A stretch of 64,000 bases of DNA from Streptomyces sp. NBC_00683 (lineage in GTDB: Bacteria > Actinomycetota > Actinomycetes > Streptomycetales > Streptomycetaceae): positions 6,882,001 to 6,946,000 of the forward strand of contig NZ_CP109013.1 in NCBI RefSeq assembly GCF_036226745.1, given 5' to 3'. Within the stretch, counting starts at the first letter, position 1. Every line of letters starts with the position of its first letter. Shown piece after piece: positions 17,021 through 25,853 of this stretch. The notes below the pieces were generated by a model. It was given only the letters and a program-made list of their open reading frames with translations. It made no database searches and was not told the DNA's origin. The position numbers and the translations under genes were made by a program.

Positions 17021-17809
17021 ATGCTCTCGGCAAAGAGTCTTTTTCAGGAGATCCTCGACGACGACGACGCCTTCAGGCTGTTCTGCTCGATCGCAGCCAG
17101 CGGGGAGTCCCAGGGCGGCTGGGAGAACGGCCGCATCGCCGCCCTCGTCCCTAGGACCCTGCGCGATCTCGCCCCCAAGATCACCCGGCACGGGGCCGAC
17201 GAGGACAAGCACGGCCGGATCTTCAACGCCCTGCTCAAGCAGCGCGGGCTCGAACCCGTCGTCGTCCCGTACGAGACCGACTACACGCTGCTCCTGGAGA
17301 GGCACGGCATCGGCCTCGCCCATGACCAGCTCAACCGCGACGAACCGCTGTCGGAGCGGGACATCATCGTCTACCTCGCCCACAGCAGGGTCACGGAACA
17401 GCGCGCCTCCGAGCAGATGCAGCTGCTGCGCAGGCACTTCGCGGACCATCCGGCACTCGGCCGCGCGGTGAAGATGATCTCGCGGGACGAGGACAACCAC
17501 CTCGCCTACTGCCACGAGGAACTGCTCCGCTTCGCCCGGGCCGGGCACGGCCGGACGATTCAGAACGTCCTGAGGGAGTGCGCCCTCGCCGAGATCCGGG
17601 TGTACCGGGATGTCAGCCTCGCCGTGATGAGCCACATGGGCACCGTGCTGCGCTGGCCCCGCGCCAAGGCGGCCGTCCTGGCCGCGGGGATCCACGGGAT
17701 GTACGCGTACGAGCGGCTGGCCGGCTGGCGGCGCATGGTGAGCCTGGAGGCCCCCGCACGGCGCGACGCGCTGGGCGGCCCGGCGACGCCTGAAGCCGAG
17801 TACGCCTGA
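17021..17809 (+). CDS. ferritin-like di-iron domain protein
   Basis: This soluble helical protein of about 262 residues has carboxylate/histidine motifs suited to a di-iron centre: HGADEDKHGRIF (about 57-68), HSRVTEQRASEQM and SRDEDNHLAYCHEE. These are the paired E/D-xx-H patterns of ferritin-like and hydroxylase-like proteins. The ATG was preferred over a GTG six codons earlier because GAAGGGTGG lies directly upstream of it. It may act in iron or oxidative-stress handling or as an oxygenase, but no substrate can be assigned. It is convergent with the CorA gene. Confidence 0.75.
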   Translation: MLSAKSLFQEILDDDDAFRLFCSIAASGESQGGWENGRIAALVPRTLRDLAPKITRHGADEDKHGRIFNALLKQRGLEPVVVPYETDYTLLLERHGIGLAHDQLNRDEPLSERDIIVYLAHSRVTEQRASEQMQLLRRHFADHPALGRAVKMISRDEDNHLAYCHEELLRFARAGHGRTIQNVLRECALAEIRVYRDVSLAVMSHMGTVLRWPRAKAAVLAAGIHGMYAYERLAGWRRMVSLEAPARRDALGGPATPEAEYA

Positions 17810-17841
17810 CGGACGGGCCGGCCCGGTCCGTACGGGTGGCG

Positions 17842-18828
17842 CTACATCCAGCCGCGGTGTTTGAACAGGCGGTACAGGCCGAAAACGGCGCAGCCCATCA
17901 GCCCGACCACCACCGGGTACGTCCACACCCAGTGCAGCTCGGGCATGTGGTCGAAGTTCATGCCGTAGATGCCGGCCACCATGGTCGGTACGGCGGCCAT
18001 GGCCGCCCACGCCGAGATCTTCCTCATGTCGTCGTTCTGCCGCACCCCCATCTGTGCCAGATGCGCCGACAGAATGTCCGAGAGCAGCCGGTCGAGCCCC
18101 TCCACATGCTCGTTGGCACGCGTCAGGTGGTCGCTGACGTCCCGGAAGAACGGCTGTGAGTGCTTGTCGACGAAAGGCACGCCCGCGCCCGCGAGCCGGA
18201 TCATCGGCGCGCTCAGCGGGCCGGTCGCCCGGCGGAACTCCAGTACCTGGCGTTTGAAGGTGTAGATGCGGGCAGCGGTGTTCTTCGCGTCCCCGGTGCC
18301 GCTCGGGGCGAACACCTGCGCCTCCAGCTCCGACAGGTCCGCCTGGAGCTCGGCGGCGACCTCGATGTAGTGGTCGACCGCCGCGTCGCTGACCGCGTAC
18401 AGCACTGCCGTGGGGCCGTGCTTGAGCACCTCGGGCTCGGCCTCGAGCCGGCGGCGTACCGCTGCGAGGGGCGCCCCCTCGCCGTGGCGGACCGTCACCA
18501 CGAAGGAGTCGCCTATGAAGATCATCAGCTCATCGGTGCTGACCGTGTCGCTCTCCGGCTCGTAGACCACGGGCTTGATGACGGCGAACAGGGAGTCGTC
18601 GTAGACCTCGAGCTTGGGGCGCTGATGGGCGCGCAGGGCGTCCTCCACCGCCAGGGGGTGCAGGCCGAACTCGCTGCTGACGAGGTCGAACTCCTTCTCC
18701 GTCGGCTCGTGCAGGCCGATCCAGACAAAGGCGTCCCCGGCCTCCCGCGCTTCGCCCAGGGCGTCGGAGAAGTCGGCGGGGCCGTCGGTCCGGCGCCCGT
18801 CCCGGTAAATGCCGCAGTCCACGATCAC
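17842..18828 (-). CDS. corA: CorA-family magnesium/divalent cation channel
   Basis: This 328-residue inner-membrane channel protein carries the universal CorA signature GMN (289-291, in GIYGMNFDHMPEL) between two C-terminal membrane helices. A long cytosolic alpha/beta domain and helical stalk precede them. The start is a GTG with AGGGAAG upstream. CorA proteins form pentamers that import Mg2+ and sometimes Co2+ or Ni2+. The gene is divergent from the phosphatase gene over a short 63-base gap. Confidence 0.9.
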   Translation of the reverse strand: MIVDCGIYRDGRRTDGPADFSDALGEAREAGDAFVWIGLHEPTEKEFDLVSSEFGLHPLAVEDALRAHQRPKLEVYDDSLFAVIKPVVYEPESDTVSTDELMIFIGDSFVVTVRHGEGAPLAAVRRRLEAEPEVLKHGPTAVLYAVSDAAVDHYIEVAAELQADLSELEAQVFAPSGTGDAKNTAARIYTFKRQVLEFRRATGPLSAPMIRLAGAGVPFVDKHSQPFFRDVSDHLTRANEHVEGLDRLLSDILSAHLAQMGVRQNDDMRKISAWAAMAAVPTMVAGIYGMNFDHMPELHWVWTYPVVVGLMGCAVFGLYRLFKHRGWM

Positions 18829-18878
18829 GCGCGCATTCTTCCCTGCATCGTGCCTCCTCGCACCTTCGACGTGCCCTC

Positions 18879-18891
18879 TACGCTGGCACGT
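18879..18891 (+). promoter_or_regulatory. -10 element for a leaderless phosphatase transcript
   Basis: TACGCT ends seven bases before the ATG of the histidine-phosphatase gene. No ribosome binding site is visible between them. Confidence 0.4.
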
Positions 18892-19602
18892 ATGCCCACG
18901 CTCATCCTTGTACGCCACGGACGCTCGACCGCCAACACCGCCGGAGTGCTCGCGGGGCGGACCCCCGGCGTCTCCCTCGACGAACGCGGCGCCGAACAGG
19001 CGGCCGCGCTGCCCGGACGGCTGGCCGCACTCAGCCTCGTCGCGGCCGTCAGCAGCCCCCTGCAGCGCTGCCGCGAGACGCTCCAGCCCCTGCTCGACGC
19101 CCGGCCGGGCCTCGTGCTGCGCACCGAGGACCGCATCAGCGAATGCGACTACGGGGACTGGTCGGGGCGCAAGCTCGCCGAGCTCTCCGACGAACCGCTG
19201 ATGTCCGTCGTGCAGCAGCACCCCTCGGCCGCGGCGTTCCCCGGCGGCGAGTCCATGCGGGCCATGCAGGCCAGGGCCGTGGACGCCGTACGGGACTGGA
19301 ACAGCCGCATCGAGGCGGAACACGGCGACGACGCCACGTACGTGATGTGCTCGCACGGCGACATCATCAAGGCCCTCGTGGCCGACGCGCTCGGCATGCA
19401 TCTCGACCTCTTCCAGCGCATCCACGCCGACCCCTGCTCGGTCACCGCGATCCGTTACACCCGGCTACGCCCCTTTCTCCTCCGCCTCGGTGACACCGGC
19501 GACTTCGCGTCCCTGGCACCGCGCGAACAGCCCCTGGGGGCCGACGCGGCGGGGGAGGAGGCAACGGATGCGGCCGTCGGGGGCGGCGCTGGGGCGCCGT
19601 GA
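18892..19602 (+). CDS. histidine phosphatase (phosphoglycerate-mutase superfamily)
   Basis: This cytosolic phosphatase of about 236 residues has the catalytic LVRHGRST motif (H9 phosphorylated in catalysis), the second arginine in SSPLQRCRET, acid E in SECDYGDWSG and the second histidine in CSHGD (H155). The C-terminal 30 residues are a low-complexity Gly/Ala tail. It opens the conserved actinobacterial row phosphatase - DUF3090 - SCO1664-like - mshC, which suggests but does not prove a link to mycothiol metabolism. The substrate is unknown. Confidence 0.88.
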   Translation: MPTLILVRHGRSTANTAGVLAGRTPGVSLDERGAEQAAALPGRLAALSLVAAVSSPLQRCRETLQPLLDARPGLVLRTEDRISECDYGDWSGRKLAELSDEPLMSVVQQHPSAAAFPGGESMRAMQARAVDAVRDWNSRIEAEHGDDATYVMCSHGDIIKALVADALGMHLDLFQRIHADPCSVTAIRYTRLRPFLLRLGDTGDFASLAPREQPLGADAAGEEATDAAVGGGAGAP

Positions 19603-19707
19603 TCTCTCCGCGCAGTAGGGTGGACGCGCCGTAGAGGCCTTGCGGGGGGCATCCCCCCGGGGCCCGGTCGGCCCCCATTCGCCTTCATATTTCAAGGGAG
19701 ACAGGAC

Positions 19708-20298
19708 GTGTCCCGTCAGGTGTTCCTCTACGACCCCCCGGACCGTTTCGTGGCCGGTACGGTCGGGCTGCCTGGCCGCCGTACGTTTTTCCTGCAGGCA
19801 TCCTCGACGGGACGGGTCACCAGTGTGGCCCTGGAGAAGACCCAGGTTGCCGCGTTGGCCGAACGGATCGACGAACTCCTCGACGAGGTCGTCCGGCGGA
19901 CCGGCGGCAATTCACCGGTGCCGGCGGTGGCTCCCATGGACGTCACCGACACCGCCCCGCTCGACGCCCCGGTCGAGGAGGAGTTCAGGGTCGGCACGAT
20001 GGCGCTGGCCTGGGACGGCGAGGAACAGCGCATGATCGTCGAGGCGCAGGCTCTCGTCGAGCTGGACGCGGACTCCGAGGACGACCTCGCCGAGGCCGAG
20101 GAAAGGCTCCTGCAGGACGAGGAGAACGGCCCGCCGATGCTCCGGGTCCGGCTGAGCGGCGCGCAGGCCCGGGCGTTCGCCAAGCGCGCCCTGGACGTCG
20201 TGAACGCCGGCCGCCCGCCGTGCCCGCTCTGCAGCCTGCCGCTCGACCCGGAAGGACACGTATGCCCGCGCCAGAACGGATACCGTCGCGGGGCCTGA
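19708..20298 (+). CDS. DUF3090 family protein
   Basis: This 196-residue soluble protein begins MSRQVFLYDPPDRFVAGTVG from GTG, with AGGGAGACAGG upstream. This is the family's typical N-terminus. The C-terminus carries CPLCSLPLDPEGHVCPRQNG, four cysteine/histidine ligands that could bind zinc. The function is unknown. Its gene overlaps the next by 37 bases, so the two products are made together. The conserved neighbourhood with mshC points to a common process. Confidence 0.88.
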   Translation: MSRQVFLYDPPDRFVAGTVGLPGRRTFFLQASSTGRVTSVALEKTQVAALAERIDELLDEVVRRTGGNSPVPAVAPMDVTDTAPLDAPVEEEFRVGTMALAWDGEEQRMIVEAQALVELDADSEDDLAEAEERLLQDEENGPPMLRVRLSGAQARAFAKRALDVVNAGRPPCPLCSLPLDPEGHVCPRQNGYRRGA

Positions 20299-21131
20299 CG
20301 GAGGCCGGACTGAAGACCCTGCTCGCCCAGGGGGAGCTCACGGTCCTCGGACAGGTCCGCGGTGCGTCGAACGCCGTGCTCTACTGCACGGTCGCCTACG
20401 AGGGCGAGGAACGCCCCTGCGTGTACAAGCCGGTGGCCGGGGAGCAGCCGCTGTGGGACTTCCCGGACGGCACGCTCGCCCAGCGCGAGGTGGCGGCCTA
20501 CGAGCTCTCCGAGGCGACCGGGTGGGGGCTCGTGCCGCCGACGGTGCTGCGCGAGGGCCCCTACGGCGAGGGCATGTGCCAGCTGTGGATCGAGGCGGAC
20601 GAGACCGCCGAGGAGTCCGGGGCCGACGTTGCCGGTGTCCACGGACTTCCACCGCTGCTCGGGCTCGTCGAGGACGAGGAGCCGGGGGACGGCTGGAAGG
20701 CCGTGGGATTCGCCGAGGTGGGGGAGGGGAGGACCGCGCTGCTGGTGCACGCGGACGACCCCCGGCTGCGCAGGCTCGCGGTCCTGGACGCGGTGATCAA
20801 CAACGGTGACCGCAAGGGCGGGCATCTGCTGCCCGCCCCCGGGGGCCGGCTGTTCGGCATCGACCACGGCGTCACCTTCAACGCCGACGACAAGCTGCGG
20901 ACCCTGCTGTGGGGCTGGGCGGGCGAGCCGCTGACGGCCGAGGCGGTCGAGGTGCTGGACGCGCTGGCCGCCGAACTGGAACCAGGTGCGGCGCTGGCCA
21001 CCCGGTTGGGGGAACTCATCACCGCGGTGGAGCTCGACGCGCTGCGGGGGCGGGTTTCCGGGCTGCGGAAGTCCGGGAGGCACCCGCAGCCGAGCGGGGA
21101 GTGGCCGGCGATTCCGTGGCCACCAGTGTGA
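20262..21131 (+). CDS. SCO1664-family protein (PI3/PI4-kinase-like fold)
   Basis: This protein of about 289 residues belongs to a family always found near mshC in actinomycetes. It shows a kinase-like pattern: a lysine in CVYKPVAGE, the glutamate in QREVAAYELSEATGW, a catalytic-loop-like VINNGDRKGGHLL and FGIDHGVTF resembling the metal-binding DxG. GGAAGGA before the ATG, inside the end of the upstream gene, supports this start. It is probably a small-molecule or protein kinase of the phosphatidylinositol-kinase-like type. The substrate is unknown. Confidence 0.85.
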   Translation: MPAPERIPSRGLTEAGLKTLLAQGELTVLGQVRGASNAVLYCTVAYEGEERPCVYKPVAGEQPLWDFPDGTLAQREVAAYELSEATGWGLVPPTVLREGPYGEGMCQLWIEADETAEESGADVAGVHGLPPLLGLVEDEEPGDGWKAVGFAEVGEGRTALLVHADDPRLRRLAVLDAVINNGDRKGGHLLPAPGGRLFGIDHGVTFNADDKLRTLLWGWAGEPLTAEAVEVLDALAAELEPGAALATRLGELITAVELDALRGRVSGLRKSGRHPQPSGEWPAIPWPPV

Positions 21132-21319
21132 GAGCGGCGCTCTCTCCCGGGGGCAGGTGGCCGAAGGCCGGAGAGCGGGTCCGGAGGGCGGATTCCCGGG
21201 TGCGGGAGTGCGCCGCCGGCAGTGCGCTCCCGGCCATTAGCGGAAAACTCCCGCACGTACAAGACCGCCTCTTCGGCCAGGATTCCTGATCCGGTTCGTA
21301 TCCGGAAGCATCGTCCGGT

Positions 21320-21331
21320 TACGCTCATGAC
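21320..21331 (+). promoter_or_regulatory. -10 element for mshC, leaderless type
   Basis: TACGCT ends six bases before the mshC ATG. The 200 bases between the SCO1664-like gene and mshC hold no other obvious gene, so mshC probably has its own promoter. Confidence 0.45.
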
Positions 21332-22561
21332 ATGCATGCCTGGCCCGCTTCTGAGGTCCCCGCCCTGCCTGGCAAGGGCCGCGACCTTCGGATCCACGAC
21401 ACCGCGACCGGCGGACGGATCACCCTTGACCCCGGTCCCGTCGCCCGCATCTATGTCTGCGGCATCACGCCGTACGACGCGACCCACATGGGTCATGCGG
21501 CGACCTACAACGCGTTCGACCTCGTTCAGCGCGTGTGGCTCGACACCAAGCGGCAGGTTCACTACGTCCAGAATGTGACCGACGTGGACGATCCGCTGCT
21601 GGAGCGGGCCGTGCGCGACGGTCAGGACTGGACCGAGCTCGCGGAGCGCGAGACGGCACTCTTCCGGGAGGACATGACCGCCCTGCGCATGCTTCCCCCG
21701 CAGCACTACATCGGGGCGGTGGAGGCGATACCCGGCATCGTCCCGCTCGTCGAACGCCTCAGGGACGCGGGCGCCGCCTACGAGCTCGGCGGCGACGTGT
21801 ACTTCTCCGTCGACTGCGACCCGCACTTCGGTGAGGTCTCGGGGCTCGACGCCGACGCGATGCGCCTGCTCTCCGCCGAACGCGGCGGAGACCCGGACCG
21901 GCCGGGCAAGAAGAACCCGCTCGACCCGATGCTCTGGATGGCCGCCCGTGAGGGCGAGCCGAGCTGGGACGGCGCCAGCCTCGGCCGCGGCCGGCCCGGC
22001 TGGCACATCGAGTGCGTCGCCATCGCGCTGGACCACCTCGGCATGGGCTTCGACATCCAGGGTGGCGGTTCCGACCTCGCCTTCCCGCACCATGAGATGG
22101 GTGCCTCGCACGCGCAGGCACTGACCGGCGAGCACCCGTTCGCCCGTGCCTACGTGCACGCCGGCATGGTCGCCCTGAACGGCGAGAAGATGTCCAAGTC
22201 CAAGGGCAACCTCGTCTTCGTCTCGGCGCTGCGCCGCGACGACGTGGACCCTGCGGCGATCAGGCTTGCGCTGCTCTCGCACCACTACCGGTCCGACTGG
22301 GAGTGGACCGACCAGGTGCTCGCCGACGCCGTCGCGCGTCTCGCGACATGGCGTGCCGCCGTCTCCCGGCCCGACGGGCTCTCCGCGGACGCACTCGTCG
22401 AGGAGGTCCGCGAGGCCCTGGCCGACGACCTGGACGCTCCGGCGGCGCTCGCCGCCGTGGACCGCTGGGCAGCCCGGCAGAACTCCGACGGCGGAACGGA
22501 CGAGGGTGCCCCCGGTCTCGTCTCGCGCACCGTCGACGCCCTGCTCGGCGTCGCCCTGTAG
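21332..22561 (+). CDS. mshC: cysteine:glucosaminyl-inositol ligase of mycothiol synthesis
   Basis: This 409-residue enzyme joins cysteine to GlcN-inositol using ATP, the third step in making mycothiol. It derives from cysteinyl-tRNA synthetase. The zinc cysteine is in YVCGITPYD (C43), the HIGH-like motif is HMGH (52-55), a further zinc region is [14 protein letters not shown] and the KMSKS loop is exact (286-290). It ends soon after the Rossmann core and lacks the tRNA anticodon-binding extension, which separates MshC from CysS. The first gene of the window also uses mycothiol. Confidence 0.95.
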   Translation: MHAWPASEVPALPGKGRDLRIHDTATGGRITLDPGPVARIYVCGITPYDATHMGHAATYNAFDLVQRVWLDTKRQVHYVQNVTDVDDPLLERAVRDGQDWTELAERETALFREDMTALRMLPPQHYIGAVEAIPGIVPLVERLRDAGAAYELGGDVYFSVDCDPHFGEVSGLDADAMRLLSAERGGDPDRPGKKNPLDPMLWMAAREGEPSWDGASLGRGRPGWHIECVAIALDHLGMGFDIQGGGSDLAFPHHEMGASHAQALTGEHPFARAYVHAGMVALNGEKMSKSKGNLVFVSALRRDDVDPAAIRLALLSHHYRSDWEWTDQVLADAVARLATWRAAVSRPDGLSADALVEEVREALADDLDAPAALAAVDRWAARQNSDGGTDEGAPGLVSRTVDALLGVAL

Positions 22562-22603
22562 CAGCCGGGTGGTGTGACCGCACCGCGTGACCCGATCCCA
22601 AGG

Positions 22604-22638
22604 ACCGGCCCCGACTTCCTCACGAAGTCGGGGCCGGT
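22604..22638 (+). terminator. mshC terminator
   Basis: A 15-bp perfect stem (ACCGGCCCCGACTTC with its complement) and 5-base loop are followed by TCCCTTTTGT. It lies 42 bases after mshC. Confidence 0.9.
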
Positions 22639-22670
22639 TCCCTTTTGTCCGTGGTCAATTGCTCGAAGTT

Positions 22671-22683
22671 GCGCTAAAAGCGC
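22671..22683. promoter_or_regulatory. palindrome abutting the GH31 start codon
   Basis: GCGCT-AAA-AGCGC forms a 13-bp perfect dyad ending three bases before the ATG, where a ribosome binding site would normally lie. No Shine-Dalgarno sequence is visible. A repressor bound here, or the hairpin in RNA, would block initiation. Confidence 0.45.
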
Positions 22684-22686
22684 TCT

Positions 22687-25600
22687 ATGCAATCATCAAC
22701 GCGCATCAGAGTGGCGGCAGTTGCCGGTCTGCTCGGACTGCTCGCGGCACTCGCGGGGCCGGGCAGCGCCCAGGCCGAGCCGTCCGAACCGGTGGGCACG
22801 ACCGTCGGCGACGTCACCGGGTTCTCCGCCGAAGGGCCCGTCTACCACCTGACGGCCGGCAAGGCCGAGGCCCGCGTCAGCTTCGTCTCCGCCGAGACCT
22901 TCCGCATCGAACTCGCCCCGGACGGCACGTTCGCCGACCCGACCGGTGACGACATCGTGCTGCCCCAGGGCGCTCCGCCACGAACCAGCTGGAAGGACCG
23001 CGGCGACCGCTACGACCTCTCCGCGAGCGGCGGGGTCACCCTGCGGGCCTACAAGTCGCCCCTGCGGTTCGCGCTGCACCGGGCCGACGGCAGCCAGGTC
23101 TGGTCCGAGGCCAAGGGGCTGAGCTGGGACGGGGAGAAGACCACCCAGACCCTCGCCCGCGGTGCCGACGAGCAGTTCTACGGCGCCGGGATGCAGAACG
23201 GCCGCGGCAACACCTCGCACCGCGGCAAGACCGTCGAGGTCGGCGTCGACTACAACTGGGACGACGGCGGCCACCCCAACTCGGTCCCGTTCTACCTCTC
23301 CTCCGCCGGATACGGCGTCTACCGCAACACCTACGCGCCCAACACCTACGCCTTCACCGACCCGGTGACGACGAGCGCGCGGGAACAGCGCTTCGACGCC
23401 TACTACTTCGCGGGTGACGCCAAGAACGTCATCGGCCAGTACACGAAGCTCACCGGCAAGCCCTTCCTGCCGCCCGTGTACGGCATGGAGATCGGCGACG
23501 CCGACTGCTACCTGCACAACGCCAACCGCGGCGAGCGGCACACCCTGGACGCGCTGAAGGTCGCCGACGGCTACGTCGAGAACGACATGCCGAACGGCTG
23601 GATGCTCGTCAACGACGGTTACGGCTGTGGTTACGAGGACCTCGCCGAGACCGCCGAGGGCCTCCAGGACCGCGGGATGGAGCTCGGTCTGTGGACCGAG
23701 GACGGCATCGACAAGCTCGCCGACCAGGTGAAGGCGGGCCAGCGGGTCGCCAAGCTCGATGTCGCCTGGATCGGCGAGGGCTACAAGTTCGCCCTGGACG
23801 GCTGCAAGGACGCGTACAAGGGCATCGAGGACAACAGCGATGCCCGCGGCTTCACCTGGGCGCCGGAGAGCTGGGCGGGCGCCCAGCGCTGCGGAGTCCA
23901 GTGGTCCGGCGACCAGTCGGGCAGCTGGGAGTACATCCGCTGGCAGATCCCGACCTACGCGGGCGCCACGATGTCCGGACTCGCGTACACGACGGGTGAC
24001 GTCGACGGCATCTTCGGCGGCAGCGCCAAGACGTACACCCGGGACCTCCAGTGGAAGATGTTCCTGGGTACGACGATGACCATGGACGGCTGGGCCGCGA
24101 ACGACAAGCAGCCCTTCCGGTACGGCGAGCCGTACACCTCCGTCAACCGTGACTACCTGAAGCTGAAGGAGTCGCTGCTGCCGTACCAGTACTCCTACGC
24201 CCACGAGGCGACGAAGACGGGCGTCGGCATGGTCCGCCCGCTCGTCCTGGAGTACCCGGACGACCCGAAGGCGGCGTCGGACGCGGCGAAGTACGAGTTC
24301 ATGTCCGGTGAGCACTTCCTGGTCGCCCCCGTCCACCAGGACGCCACCGAGCGCAGTGGCATCTACCTGCCGAAGGGCACCTGGACCGACTACTGGAGCG
24401 GCAGGACGTACCAGGGGCCGACCACCGTCGACCACTACAGCGCCCCGCTCGACACCCTCCCGCTCTTCGTGAAGGCGGGCGCCGCCGTGCCGATGTGGCC
24501 CGGCATCCGCTCGTACAAGGACCGCACGGCGGACTCACCGCTGGCCTGGGACGTGTATCCGCAGGGGACCTCGTCGTTCACGCTGTACGAGGACGACGGT
24601 GTGACCCGGCAGCACCGCGAGGGCAGGTACGCCACGCAGCGGGCCGTCGTGGACGCCCCGAAGAGCGGTGCGGGCGATGTCACCGTACGCATCGGGGAGA
24701 GCAGGGGGAGCTTCGCGGGCAAACAGAGCCGCCGCCCCTACGAGTTCGCCGTGCACACCGGGTCCGCTCCCACTGCGGTGAAGCTCGCGGGCAAGCTGCC
24801 GCAGGTGCGTTCGGCGGCGGACTTCGAGGCGGCGAAGCAGGGCTGGTGGTACGACCAGGACGACCGCGGCGGCGTGGTGAAGGTCAAGACCCTGCCGCTG
24901 AGCACCGGTCAGGCGTTCACGCTCACGCTGGAGAACGCCAGCGCCGTCGGCGGGAAGAAGCCCGGCGCGACGGCCGTCGTCTCCGCACCGGACGCACAGG
25001 AGGCGGGCGCAGGGGTGGCCGGCACCGTGTCCGTCGACGTCACCGCGGGCTCCGCCGACCTGACGGACACCGCCGTCACCCTCGACGTCCCGGAGGGCTG
25101 GCAGGTCACCCCGGCGGCGGTCGTGGCGCGGATACCGGCGGGCACCACCCGCCGGGTCGAGGTGGCGGTCACCCCGGCGCGGGACGCCACGGCGGGCGAG
25201 GCGCGGATCACCGCGCTGGCCCGCTACCGGTCGGCGGGCGAGGCCCGAACGGCCGTGCAGCGCCTCGCCCTCGGAGTGATGCCGCCGCCCCCGGCCGGCG
25301 CGGCCTGGGCGAGCGACCTGGTCTGGCTCACGTCGGCCAACGGCTACGGGCCCGCGGAGCGTGACCGCTCCAACGGTGAGTCCGGTGCGGCCGACGGGCA
25401 CACGCTGACCCTGGCAGGCAAGACGTACGAGAAGGGGATCGGCACCCACGCCGACTCCGACATCGAGGTCTATCTCGGGGGCCGGTGCACCGCGTTCACC
25501 GCGGACGTGGGCATCGACGACGAGATCAACGGCTACGGCGAGGTGGAGTTCTCCGTGGAGGCCGACGGCAAGGTGCTGTGGACCTCTCCGAAGCTGACCG

Positions 25601-25734
25601 GCGCCTCGGCCATGGTGCCCGTCGACGTGAGCCTCGACGGTGCGCGGCACGTGCATCTGAAGGTCAGGGACACCAACGGTTCCAAGACCGGTGACCACGG
25701 CGACTGGGGGGCTGCGAGGTTCAGCTGCGCCTGA
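22687..25734 (+). CDS. secreted GH31-family glycosidase with NEW3 and NPCBM domains
   Basis: This 1015-residue exported enzyme has a signal peptide (about 1-32), an N-terminal beta-sandwich and a GH31 barrel. The nucleophile lies in AKLDVAWIG (D358) and the acid/base in WSGDQSGSWE (D409), with substrate-site residues in FTWAPESWAG. GH31 C-terminal beta domains lead to a NEW3-like domain (about 760-860) and an NPCBM galactose-binding-like module (about 870-1015, with YEKGIGTHADSDIEV). The family includes alpha-glucosidases, alpha-xylosidases and alpha-galactosidases; the specificity here is not readable. From memory it interrupts an otherwise conserved mshC-parJ neighbourhood. Confidence 0.88.
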   Translation: MQSSTRIRVAAVAGLLGLLAALAGPGSAQAEPSEPVGTTVGDVTGFSAEGPVYHLTAGKAEARVSFVSAETFRIELAPDGTFADPTGDDIVLPQGAPPRTSWKDRGDRYDLSASGGVTLRAYKSPLRFALHRADGSQVWSEAKGLSWDGEKTTQTLARGADEQFYGAGMQNGRGNTSHRGKTVEVGVDYNWDDGGHPNSVPFYLSSAGYGVYRNTYAPNTYAFTDPVTTSAREQRFDAYYFAGDAKNVIGQYTKLTGKPFLPPVYGMEIGDADCYLHNANRGERHTLDALKVADGYVENDMPNGWMLVNDGYGCGYEDLAETAEGLQDRGMELGLWTEDGIDKLADQVKAGQRVAKLDVAWIGEGYKFALDGCKDAYKGIEDNSDARGFTWAPESWAGAQRCGVQWSGDQSGSWEYIRWQIPTYAGATMSGLAYTTGDVDGIFGGSAKTYTRDLQWKMFLGTTMTMDGWAANDKQPFRYGEPYTSVNRDYLKLKESLLPYQYSYAHEATKTGVGMVRPLVLEYPDDPKAASDAAKYEFMSGEHFLVAPVHQDATERSGIYLPKGTWTDYWSGRTYQGPTTVDHYSAPLDTLPLFVKAGAAVPMWPGIRSYKDRTADSPLAWDVYPQGTSSFTLYEDDGVTRQHREGRYATQRAVVDAPKSGAGDVTVRIGESRGSFAGKQSRRPYEFAVHTGSAPTAVKLAGKLPQVRSAADFEAAKQGWWYDQDDRGGVVKVKTLPLSTGQAFTLTLENASAVGGKKPGATAVVSAPDAQEAGAGVAGTVSVDVTAGSADLTDTAVTLDVPEGWQVTPAAVVARIPAGTTRRVEVAVTPARDATAGEARITALARYRSAGEARTAVQRLALGVMPPPPAGAAWASDLVWLTSANGYGPAERDRSNGESGAADGHTLTLAGKTYEKGIGTHADSDIEVYLGGRCTAFTADVGIDDEINGYGEVEFSVEADGKVLWTSPKLTGASAMVPVDVSLDGARHVHLKVRDTNGSKTGDHGDWGAARFSCA

Positions 25735-25742
25735 CAGGACGC

Positions 25743-25811
25743 CGGGACCGGATACCGGTCCCGTACCAACACGGGGGGCGCCGGACGGGATTCGTTCCCG
25801 CCCGGCGCCCC
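25743..25811. terminator. double terminator between convergent genes
   Basis: A 9-bp hairpin (25743-25763) is followed by a larger 16-bp stem with one mismatch (25775-25790 with 25796-25811). They separate the GH31 gene from the convergent parJ gene. Confidence 0.8.
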
Positions 25812-25853
25812 ATGCGCGCTCGGCTGCCGCCGGCCACTGGCCTGTCAGGCCTG

